Origin: Prionace glauca
Taxonomy: Eukaryota > Chordata > Chondrichthyes > Carcharhiniformes > Carcharhinidae
NCBI GenBank assembly: GCA_037974335.1
Contig: CM075740.1
Location: 13,351,071 to 13,415,070 of the forward strand
DNA: 64,000 bases
Direction: 5' to 3'
Shown one piece after another: positions 18,590 through 27,759 of the stretch. The stretch's first letter is position 1. Every line of letters begins with the position of its first letter. The notes under the pieces were generated by a model. That model did no database searches. It had not been told where the DNA came from and worked only from the letters and a program-made list of their open reading frames with translations. A program made the position numbers and the translations under genes.

Positions 18590-19012
18590 GTCTATGTGGA
18601 GGTTGCACATTGCCCCTCTGCCTGCTAGTGTTTCCACCTGGTGATCCGGTTTCCTCCCAAAGATGTGAAGGTTAGGTGGATTGGCCATGGAAAATTTCTC
18701 CTTAGTGTCCCAAGATGTGTAGGTTATGTGTGGTTACAAGAGGGATTGCATTGTGCATTCTCTGCATGGGTTTCCTCCTGGTCATCCTGTTTCCTCCCAA
18801 AGTCCAAAGATGTGCAGGTTAGGTGGACTGGCAATGTTAAATTGCCCCTTAGTGTCCCAGGATGTGTAGACCAGGCGGATTATCAGGTTAGTTGTGTGAG
18901 GTTTCTGGGAGGGGGTGGGCCTTGGTAAGATGCTCTGTTGAAGAGATGATGCAGATGCATTGGGCGTATGGCCTCCTTCTGTACTGTAGGAATTCAATGA
19001 TTTCATATGGCT
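18590..19012 (+). repeat. Degenerate SINE with internal duplication
   Basis: Body text occurs twice: ggtttcctcccaaagatgtg at about 18,648, and ctgtttcctcccaaagtcca at about 18,787. The tail is gcctccttctgtactgtagg. The head is lost. The repeat is either internal duplication or two adjacent insertions. Confidence 0.7.
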
Positions 19013-19289
19013 ATAGTGTGGGAAAGATGGAGGATTGATGGCCTAAATGGCCTACTCCTTCCCCTGGTAATGCTGCCATTCTCCAAACAGAATTAGCTTT
19101 TCATTAATATCTGCGATATATATTGTAGAGAGTTGCAACAATTCAAGGATTAAGTTTAATGGGACATCTCTGGTGATTTCTGAAATTTGTCAGCAATTGT
19201 GTTCTTATTTCAAGAATGAAATACTTCATTTGTTCCCATCGGCTGTGTCTGGTCACATAAGAAAATGTGGATCAGTTTGAATTGATTCT

Positions 19290-20225
19290 CACTTTTTTAC
19301 AATTCCTACAAATGACTTTGATGAAAAGAGAGTGGAGGTATGGTTGCTAAATTTGCTGATGATACAAAGAGCGGTAGGGAAAGTAAATTGTGAAAAAGAT
19401 ATAAAGATGCAATGAACAGATATAGATAGATCAAGGAAGTAGGTAAAGATCTGGCAAATGGAGTATAATGCGGGCAAATGTGAAGTTGTCAACTTTGGCA
19501 GGAAGAATAAAAAAGCTTATTATTTAAAAAAAATTGAGAGATTTCATACCTCTGAGACTCAGAGGTGTCTGGACGTCCTAATGCATGAATCCTGAATGGC
19601 CAGTGTAGAGGTCCAGCAAGTCATCAAAGTTAATAGAATATTGTTGTTTATTATGAGGGGAATTGAATATAAAAGTGGCGAGGTTGTACTTCAGTTCTAC
19701 ATGAGATTTGACCACATCAGGAGTGTTGTGTACGGTACTGGTGTTCTTACTTAAGCAAGGTTACAAATGCATTAGCAACAGTTCACAGAAGGTTTACTAG
19801 ACCAGGAATGAACAGTTTATCTAATGAGGGCAGGCTAGGGTTACATCCACTACTTTCAAAGAGTAAGAGGTGATGATTAAGATTTCTAAGATCCTGAGGG
19901 ATCTTGACAGAGTCAGCGTGAAGAGGATGTTTCCTCTTGTGGGAGAATCTAGATTGAGCGATCACTGTTCACAAATAAGAGGACTCTCATTTAAGACAGA
20001 GACAAAGTGTTCTTTTCTCAGTGGGTCTTTGGCACTTTCTTCCTCAAAGGCAGTGGAAGTAGAGTCTTTGAATATTTTTAAGGCCAAGCGAGATAGATTC
20101 TTGCTAAGCAAGGGGGTAAAATGTCATAAAGGGTTAATGGGCAGTTTCAGTAAGATCAGCTATGATTTTATTGAATGATAGAGTATGCTCAAGGGTCTAC
20201 TGCTGCCTTTAATTTGTATGTTCAT
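19290..20225 (+). mobile_element. CR1 LINE fragment, decayed
   Basis: Includes the RT active-site text aaatttgctgatgatacaaa (KFADDTK), caaatggagtataatgcggg and gtgaagttgtcaactttggc, then the 3' block. Broken in several frames. The following 20,230-20,615 has nothing recognisable. Confidence 0.8.
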
Positions 20226-20619
20226 CAAGATAAATCTATGATATACAGTAAAACTTCTAAAGAAATGCAGTAGTTCTGTATGGAATCATATTATCATTTA
20301 AATCTGCAAAAGCCCCTCAAAAGTAACACAAAACATTACTCCATGTGCTGATTTTACATATATAGTTCACAAAAATGTACTGAATACAAACTGGATCAAG
20401 GTTTTTCTCTATGGAATATTTTGAGAACTATCTGTTTGAGAAACCTGTCTCAATTTTTGAAAGCCTGCTCTCATCAAACCTGTTTCTTGCAACCTAGCCA
20501 GAGGAAATGGACCCCATTACAATCTAAAATGTTAATAATGCAATAGGAAATATTGCAACAGGCAACAAAAGAGCAGATGTGACAAGAAGAATGATGGATT
20601 GGAGATTGGGGATCAAATG

Positions 20620-20941
20620 CAATAATGTTACATGACAGCTCAGAGACTATCTCTGTTGCTGTGCGGACACATGGATTTGGGCCTGTGTCCGTGGGAGTTT
20701 GCGCGTTCTCCCTGTGGTTGCGTGGGTTTCCTCCGGGTGCTCCGGTTTCCTCCCACATCCCAAAAATGTGCTTTTAGGCTGATTGAATGGGTAACAAATT
20801 GTCCCTATATTGGACCTCCCTGATCCTTGCACATTAGGCATAGACTAAAATCATAAATAGGTCACTGACCATGGGACGGCGGCGCAGGCTCATTGGGCCG
20901 AAGGGCCTGTTTCCCGTGCTGTGTTGTTCTTTGTTCTTTGT
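20620..20941 (+). repeat. tRNA-derived SINE, TTCTTTG-tailed subfamily
   Basis: Head gacagctcagagactatctc, then gctgtgcggacacatggatt, tttcctccgggtgctccgg, gggccgaagggcctgtttcc and ttgttctttgttctttg. This is the closest relative in the window of the SINE ending the full-length LINE. Confidence 0.85.
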
Positions 20942-21129
20942 TAGTTGAAATATCACTGGAAGTTTTATTGGTCGCAATCTAAGAGTGGGAGCCATTTTGG
21001 TCATGAAAATATTTGACCACCCATGTAATGGTGATTTCCTAATGTTAAATGTTCTTTTTCAAGTGAAGGCAAATTCAAGTTTGACCAGACCATTCCCATG
21101 TTTTACTCTTTTGAATACCTTAATATAAC

Positions 21130-21660
21130 CATAGAACCATAGAAATGTCATAATGCAGAGAGGGGCCATTAAGCTTAATGGGCAGGAATTTACAACCTTG
21201 CTCAACCTAAAACCATAAAGTCCCACCTGAGGTCCATGGACCTTCCCATTGTCCTCCCCTCACCCACTCTGAGTCCTGTGGCTGGTAGGGGTGTAAAATT
21301 CCAATGAATGTGTCTGTGCTGGAAAGAAAGTGTAAAATGAAGCTCACCATTCATTTTTAATCCCTTTTTCCAGCACCTACTCCATAGATTTGCAGTTTAC
21401 AGGTCCTTGCAACTAGATGCAGGTGCACTTCAGATGCAGGTCCATGGAACTTTTAAATATGGTGAGCATTTCAGCCTCAGCCACCAATTAGGCAGTGAAT
21501 TCCAGACACCCACCATTCTCTGGGTGAAAACCTTTCTCCTCATGTCCGTCTAACCTTTCTACCAGTCACTTTAAATTTATGTCTCCGGTAATTGACCCCT
21601 CAATTAGGTGGAAACAAGTCTTTACCTTATTTAGAGCCCTCAAAATTTTGTACACTTAAG
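21130..21660 (-). mobile_element. Decayed CR1-like fragment (antisense)
   Basis: Reversed CR1 phrases: cagagaggggccattaagct at the left; later gtgaattccagacacccacc, gtctaacctttctaccagtc and agccctcaaaattttgtac. The middle (21,190-21,430) is unfamiliar. Confidence 0.6.
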
Positions 21661-22019
21661 AGAAGCGGACAAGGGCAGATACAAAATAGAAATTCCAGTC
21701 TGATTACCAACACTTTCAGCTAGGCACCATCCAGTCAACCAAAAGCCAATATGTCCTGCAAACTGATCCTAAGTCCTGAAGTGTAAGGAGATCATCACAA
21801 GCTAAGTGTACTGTCCTATCTGCAGCTCAAGTAAAAAGGCACCAATCAAGAAAGCCAAGAAACCAAAACCAGAGAAGGAAGCATGAGTGATTCAAGCTAG
21901 GAACCTAATGGTATCTCAGCCCAAAATGGGGAAAATAAGGAGGCATGAGAATTGAAGAATACTGATGGCAAAAATCTTGACCAAGTCTGGAGAGCTTGCC
22001 AATTTCCTCTCACTTGTAT

Positions 22020-22440
22020 AATTGGGAAGGTGGCAGAAGTGGGCTGTGCAGGGTTTTGGGAATATGAGGTTGGAAGCTGAAGAGAGAATATCTCCAGAGG
22101 AGATGAGGTCAGGAAATGTCCTGGAAACAATGGCCTGGTGTATGCTGGTGATGTCAGGGTTCAGGAGGAACTGTCTCAGAGTTGGCTCTCTGCCTCAGAA
22201 AGATAGAAATCTGTATGCCACACGGCAACAGCATCATCCTTGTCAGAAGGTTTGATAGCAAAGTCAAGGTTGGTGTTGAGAGAATGGGGTGCAGCAAGTT
22301 CAGGAGGAGACAGGTTGGAGTGGCTGAGAGGAACAGAGTGATTGAGATGGTCAAGATCACGTCACAGTTTTCAAGGAAAAGATCAAGAACAGGTAGAAGG
22401 ATAGAGCTGGAAAAAATTGAACTTCAAGAAAGGCAAAAAA
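22020..22440 (-). mobile_element. Penelope-like retroelement fragment (antisense)
   Basis: The minus-strand reading between about 22,180 and 22,310 gives ELAAPHSLNTNLDFAIKPSD, followed by KDDAVAVW and FYLSEA. This resembles the I-K-P-A-D-K-G-x-A-V-V-V-W segment near the N-terminal side of Penelope-like reverse transcriptases. It is short, with no GIY-YIG part visible, and clearly dead. Flanks 21,660-22,020 and 22,440-22,880 show nothing I recognise. Confidence 0.6.
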
Positions 22441-22884
22441 ATTACCTGAGACCCCATAAACACATATATGTATCTATGCTTCCTAGTCTCTTGGTGCACT
22501 GATATTTCACCAAGTAAACTAAAGTAATTCCTTACTTATATTATAGTTTTGTTTCCATTTCCTTCCACACTTCATGTTGTACATCAGCTGAAAAGTGAAG
22601 TGGAATAGTTCAGTTGAGATGAATATTTTCAGTCAGATCATGTAAACTGGCCCTTATATTTAGTTTGTGCTTGGGCAAAAGCAGCTTTCTCCACTATTAC
22701 ACTTATGGCATTTCCAACAATCTCAGCATTTACCATCCATTCTTTATACAGTGTTGATGTAGTGTCAGACTCAGCACATTATTGTTATCGCAAGCAGTTA
22801 TGTAATTATATTCATGAATGCTTGGATGGGAATTCTCAATACTTCATTATTGTATCAAATTAGACAAGCTCTGTACAGAAAGTT

Positions 22885-23505
22885 GGCATACAGCCACTGC
22901 AAGCAATTCAGAAAGCAAATGGCACTATTCCAAGGAATTGAAGGACAAGAATAAGAAAGCCTTGCTACAATTGTACAGGGATAAGGTTACACCACACCTG
23001 GTGTACTATGTTCAATTTTGCTCTCCAGGGATATGTTTGCCCAGGAGGCTGTACAAAGAAGGTTCACTAAATTTGTTCCTGGGTTAAGCAGGTAGCCCTG
23101 TCATGTGAGGTTGAATAAATTGGAGCTATACGCACTGAGGTTTAGAAGACTGAGAGGTAATCTCATTGAAACATCGAAGGTTCTCAAGGTGTTTGAGATA
23201 GTAGGCACTAAGAGGTTATTAACCTGGCTGGGAAATATAGAACATGAGGATGTAGTTATAGGATAAGGGTACAATCATTTCAGATTGCAATGAAGCAAAA
23301 TTCCATCACTCACAGAGTTGTGAATCTTTAAAATTCTACAACCCATTGAGCCTTGGGCATCCCATTTTCAAATATCTTTCAGGCTGGGATAGACAAATGT
23401 TTGATCACTCAGGAAAGTGAGAGATATGGAGATCAGCTGGCAAAATTGAGTAGTGTCAGAAGATCAGGAATTACCCAGAAGAATAGTGGAACAGTCTCCG
23501 AGGGC
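22885..23505 (+). mobile_element. CR1 LINE 3' fragment, very decayed
   Basis: Phrases in the correct order: ttgctacaattgtacagggat, acacctggtgtactatgttc, gaagactgagaggtaatctc, and near the end tttgatcactcaggaaagtg. No continuous frame. Confidence 0.65.
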
Positions 23506-23624
23506 AGTATGGTATATCCCTGATTCCTTTCACTGCATTCTACATTTACCATTGTCTGATTTCACCTTCCTGTAAATTTTATTCCTTACTCAACTGCTAA
23601 AATACTGGTCAAATTCCATTTTTT

Positions 23625-24190
23625 TCATATTATTCATGGTCATCCCTGGCAAGGTTGCCATTTATTGCCATTCCTAATTGCTCTGGAGAAAGTACTGATG
23701 AGCTGTCTTCTTAAACTCTTGGTGTCTATGTGGTGTAGGCACACACAGAGTGCTGGGAGAGAATTTCTATTTGACTTTTCTGATGTGGTTTCATGCAATT
23801 GGCTTGACTGGCCATTTCAGAAGGCCCTGGGTCTGGATTTACACAATATGTAGTGTAAGGACGTCAGATATCCTCCCAAGATATTGTTGAAGGTCAAAGA
23901 TTTTTGGATAGTAGCTTCCAAATCCATGACTTCTACCACCTGAAAGGACGAAGGCAGCAGATGCATGGGAACACCATAATGTGCAAGTTAACTTCCAAGC
24001 CACACACCTTGGAATTATATCACTGTTCCTTCATAGTCTAAATCCTGGATTATCCTCCCAAACAATATGAAGGGACTGACATCACATGTACTGCAGCTGG
24101 TAATGACAGCCTCACCAACACCTTCTCAAGGGCAATTAAGGATGGTCAATAAATGCTGCCCCAGCCAATGATGTCCACATCCTGAAAAAT
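23625..24190. mobile_element. Inverted pair of fragments of a second LINE family
   Basis: 23,625-23,760 is antisense (ccatttattgccattcctaa; gtgtaggcacacacagagtg). 23,930-24,190 is sense (cttctaccacctgaaaggac ... aaggatggtcaataaatgct ... gatgtccacatcc). Both match the 3' part of the LINE at 53,640-55,195. Confidence 0.65.
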
Positions 24191-24328
24191 AACGAAACAA
24201 ATGACAGAAGGTGATGTGGTTTTGTTGGCTGGCTTGGTATATCTCCAAGAGAGCCTCAGGTCAGACCATTCGAAAGTTTGAGTGGGACATACAATTGGAA
24301 AATGTGCATTGTTTGAAAGAAACTGTCA

Positions 24329-24592
24329 TGATGTGGAGATGCCGGCGTTGGACTGGAGTAAACACAGTAAGAAGTCTCACAACACCAGGTTAAAGTCCAA
24401 CAGGTTTATTTGATAGTAAACCCACAAGCTTTTGGGGTTTGCCCCTTCGTCAGGTGACAAAATCCATAAATTTTAACGAACCAAACTGTTATGGTCTCAT
24501 CTGAGGAAGGGGCAAACCCTGAAAGCTTGTGGGTTTACCAGCAAATAAACTGGTTGGGCTTTAACCTGGGGTTGTGAGACTTCTTACAGAAA
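24329..24592. repeat. Fold-back palindromic element (copy 2)
   Basis: Same family as 14,957-15,273, with an intact left end (tgatgtggagatgccggcg) and a short unpaired centre around 24,454-24,500. The right arm stops at gagacttcttacag. So copy 1 lacks the left end and copy 2 the right end. Confidence 0.82.
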
Positions 24593-24659
24593 GTAACTAA
24601 CAGGCTGGAAACCTGTGTACTCAAGTGCCAGTGGCAGGTTGATCTCCAGGAGACATTTT

Positions 24660-24792
24660 TTTTTGAAAACTTGTACCCCAGATTTACTAATTACATTTAA
24701 ATCCTCCTAGCTACCGCGGTGAGATTTGAGTTCAGGTCGTCTGAACATTCAGACAGGTTTTAGGATTACCAGTCCAGTGACATTGCGACTCT
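24660..24792 (-). repeat. SINE 5' part, second family (antisense)
   Basis: Minus-strand text carries the tRNA-like region seen at 6,190-6,290 (plus strand: gtgagatttgagttcaggtc, ggattaccagtccagtgaca). The remaining 24,800-25,430 shows only a weak fold-back arm remnant at 25,155-25,215. Confidence 0.55.
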
Positions 24793-25439
24793 GTTCGGAG
24801 GAGAGGCACTACAGATCTCGCATTAGGGTAACAACAGAGACAATTGCTGTCATTTTTTTTTGCAAAGGTCTGAAACTTACTCCCTGGCCGTGCTGAGATA
24901 AGATGCATTTCCAAGAGGGTGTCAGAGATAACCCGGAAAAAATGACGCCAACTCATCAACAGTGGCCGGATGTACTGTGCATCCGATAAGCCTGTTTTGA
25001 GAAAAGGACGTGACGGCCCGGGAGAGCTTCACATCGATTGCTGCAGGGCATTGCGTCAACACCAAGATTAAAACAACTAGGGGGAAAAAAAAGACGTCCA
25101 ATTCAGTAAGAAAGGAATACTAAAGAAGGTAAATGTCTCATAAATAAAAACGAGAGGATGCTCAGCAGTTCAGGCGGTGTCTGTGGAGAGGAGAACAGCT
25201 AGCTTTCACTTCCATAACGTTATTATTATCAAGTCAAAACGGTAATTATGCTTCTCTATAGAATTCTTCTATTCTTATTTGCGGATTTTCACCGGTACTT
25301 TGTTGTTATTAAAAGGGCTCGCAGTTTTGGGTCAGAGAATGAGTTAGAGTGAGATACAGCATTAAAGTCTGAAAGAATGCATTTTGGAAATTGCAAGCAG
25401 TGATGGAGGCAACTTCAACCCTTTACAAGTTAGGTGAAT

Positions 25440-25890
25440 TTGCCAGGTTGTATTTTCCCTTCATGTCCCAAGATGTATAGGTTAGGTGGATTAACCATGG
25501 TGCCAGGTTGTAGGATAAGGTGGGGGGGGGGGGGGGGGGGGGAGGGTGGTGTGGGGGAGAGGTGGCGAGGTGGGAGGCGGGCGAGGTTAGTGGCAAAATA
25601 CTGCGGATGCTGGAACCCGAAACAAAACAGAAAATGCTGGAAAATACTCATCAGGTCTGACAGCATCTGTGGAGAGAGAACTGAGCTAGTGTTTCGTGTC
25701 TGGACGGCCCCACATCCAGACTCGAAGGGTTGGCTCTATTCTTTCTCCACAGATTTGTCAGACCCGCTGAGTTTTTCCAGCCTTTTCTTTTTTTGTTTGG
25801 ATTGACGTAAGATGTTCTTTCGGAGAGTCACTGCAGACTCGATGGGCCGAATGGTCTTCCGCACTGAAGAGATTCTATGATTCTAATACT
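25440..25890 (+). repeat. SINE remnant split by a fold-back element and a G-run
   Basis: Left part: cccaagatgtataggttagg. A G-rich run of about 23 G follows at 25,519-25,541. Right part: actcgatgggccgaatggtc and gattctatgattcta. The fold-back element at 25,596-25,800 lies between them. Confidence 0.65.
25596..25800. repeat. Second type of fold-back element
   Basis: Arms about 25,630-25,697 (ctggaaaatactcatcaggt ... cgtgtctgg) and 25,714-25,780 (ccagactcgaagggttggct ... gagtttttccag) are near reverse complements. Half arms of the same family survive at 27,812-27,885, 38,270-38,360 and 58,050-58,140. Confidence 0.75.
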
Positions 25891-26065
25891 GTTGTTCGGA
25901 ATTATTATTTGGACAAATTAATGCACTGTAAGGATTATATGCCTATAACTCAAATGGTTAATAACTAGAGAACTCAGTTCATTAACAAATTTCTCTTGTG
26001 ACTCGTTGCTTTGCTCCAGTGCATTCTCTGTGTAAGTCTTAACACGATAAAGGGTTGGGTTTGTT

Positions 26066-26111
26066 TATATAAGCCAACGGCTGGACTGTGCTTAATCCGT
26101 TCCCTTTATCA
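26066..26111 (+). promoter_or_regulatory. GP1BB: Candidate GP1BB promoter (TATA box and GATA motif)
   Basis: TATATAA at 26,066-26,072 is followed by TTATCA at 26,106-26,111, which is TGATAA (a GATA-factor site) on the other strand. GP1BB is driven by GATA and ETS factors in the mammalian megakaryocyte lineage. A non-coding first exon around 26,100 spliced to the acceptor at 26,847 is plausible. Inferred only. Confidence 0.35.
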
Positions 26112-26569
26112 GCTGGGACAGAGATCCCTCTCTTCGTCAAACTTCGTCACCCAATGTTGAAAGAAAAGTGAAGGAGTTGTTTGAATTAGATCAATTTAAG
26201 ATACTTTTATCCGAGTGTTGGATCTGAACTTGATCTCCCCTTAATTCAACTAATAGGAATAGGGATTATAATAGAGGTTGATACATATCGACTGGAAGAA
26301 AGTGAAGAGAACCGAGGCATTAAACCTAATAAATACCATGGCATGTGACACTTAGTCCATCTAAGCTGGGATATTTTATGGCAGGTTTGGAAAAATATTT
26401 AGTTTGTTGTAACGATAAGAAAAACATGATTGGCAAGGAGATATAAAAATGGAATAAAGTGTTGGGTGGAATGGATAGTTCTTGTAATATTTCTTGTGAA
26501 ATTAAAAGTTAGCAAAAGCATTTTCAAAGGAATATAACCATAATTCTTCGAGCTAATCCTACATATAGG

Positions 26570-26826
26570 GGACATGGCTTTAAATTAAGGGGTGGTAATT
26601 ATAGGGCGGATGTCAGAGGTAGGTTCTTTACTCAGAGGGTAGTAAGGGCGTGGAATGCCCTGCCTGCAGCAGTTGTGGACTCACCAACTTTAATGGCGTT
26701 CAAATGGTCAGTGGATAGGCATATGGATAACATTGGAATAGTTTAGGTTAGAGGGTCATTAGATTGGTTCCACTGGTCGGTGCAACATCGAGGGCTGAAG
26801 GGCCTGTACTGCGCTGTAATGTTCTA
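26570..26826 (+). mobile_element. CR1 LINE 3' end abutting the GP1BB splice acceptor
   Basis: Sense CR1 text: ttaaattaaggggtggtaat, gtaggttctttactcagagg, gaagggcctgtactgcgctg, then the terminal taatgttcta. It matches 37,790-38,040. The tail ends only about 20 bases before the acceptor AG at 26,846-26,847. Confidence 0.88.
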
Positions 26827-26850
26827 ACCCTGCGAATTTTATTCCAGATT

Positions 26851-27438
26851 ATGTCACTGCTGAGACACGAAGGAGTTCTCCTTGTGTTTCTCTCCTTATT
26901 CCAAGTGGCGGCTTTCCAATGCTCGCAAACGTGCAACTGTTCCCGAACCTCTATGGACTGCAGCGACCGGGGTCTGGATGAGAGCACTGTGCCCAAGCAC
27001 ATTGAGGCCGCCATTACCGAAATCAAACTGAACAACAACAGACTATCTTCCATCCCCAATGGCCTCTTTGACAACCTGAAAAACCTGAGGTCAGTTAGAT
27101 TGGAAAATAACCCATGGGTATGCGATTGCAACATATTGTACCTGAGATCCTGGCTTCTCAAACAGGAAGTTCGAACCCAGTACAAGAACCTAAGGTGCTC
27201 ATCGCCGGCGGAGCTCCAGGGGAGGCTGATCATATATCTAACGGAGAATGAAGTTGCCTCCAGTTGCAAGGATTGGTACTGTGACATGGCTGTGATGTGC
27301 CAGATTGGGCTCTTCATCTTCATCGTCATCCAGGCCATTCTTCTGATATTTGTGATAATATTTCTGAGAAGATTTGAAACCTTTTCGAAGGAGGCGCTCC
27401 GGGAATCCAAAGAAGACCATTTTCGGAATGCCATGTGA
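26851..27438 (+). CDS. GP1BB: Platelet glycoprotein Ib beta chain (GPIb-IX-V subunit)
   Basis: 195 residues; the human protein is 206. GPIb beta is a membrane subunit of the thrombocyte von Willebrand factor receptor and is disulfide-linked to GPIb alpha. Order of parts: signal peptide (residues 1-22, LLVFLSLFQVAAF), LRR N-cap cysteines (CSQTCNCSRTSMDC), one leucine-rich repeat (ITEIKLNNNRLSSIPNGLF), LRR C-cap (NPWVCDCNILYL ... LRCSSPAEL ... SSC), juxtamembrane cysteines (KDWYCDMAVMC), a hydrophobic helix (IGLFIFIVIQAILLIFVIIF) and a short basic tail. The ATG at 26,851 is three bases after the acceptor attccag, and the coding region is one exon, as in human. Position after SEPT5 in the same orientation confirms orthology. 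Confidence 0.95.
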   Translation: MSLLRHEGVLLVFLSLFQVAAFQCSQTCNCSRTSMDCSDRGLDESTVPKHIEAAITEIKLNNNRLSSIPNGLFDNLKNLRSVRLENNPWVCDCNILYLRSWLLKQEVRTQYKNLRCSSPAELQGRLIIYLTENEVASSCKDWYCDMAVMCQIGLFIFIVIQAILLIFVIIFLRRFETFSKEALRESKEDHFRNAM

Positions 27439-27748
27439 AGAGGACTTGTTCAGTCGGTCCAAAGCCCTCCACAATCCAGCGGGGAAAGTTGTTTATCAGC
27501 CATTCAGGAATTGACACTTTAGCAGCATCACGAATAATGAACGTGAGTGCTTTGCAAACATTCCGGGCTGACACAATCACTTCTCTAACAGCTCCACCAA
27601 GCTGGGAAACTGTTTTATTCTGCTCTGCCTTTTGCACAAACGATGAATCCGTGATCGATTAGCGAGCAATTGTACATTCTGTCTTGATTAAGATTTGTTA
27701 ACAGCGACACTATCTGAAGTTGTTTTTTTTAATACAGTACAGTTAAGA

Positions 27749-27754
27749 AATAAA
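27749..27754 (+). terminator. GP1BB: GP1BB polyadenylation signal
   Basis: First AATAAA after the stop, about 310 bases downstream. The 3' UTR between is free of recognisable repeats. Confidence 0.6.
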
Positions 27755-27759
27755 TATTT

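Noticed and set aside
25519-25541. Long G-run considered as a structured regulatory element
   Set aside because: A low-complexity run inside a damaged SINE; its length is unreliable in sequencing.
26764-26850. Upstream extension of the GP1BB frame
   Set aside because: It runs through a CR1 tail and a splice-acceptor-like sequence. The ATG at 26,851 gives a protein beginning with a proper signal peptide.
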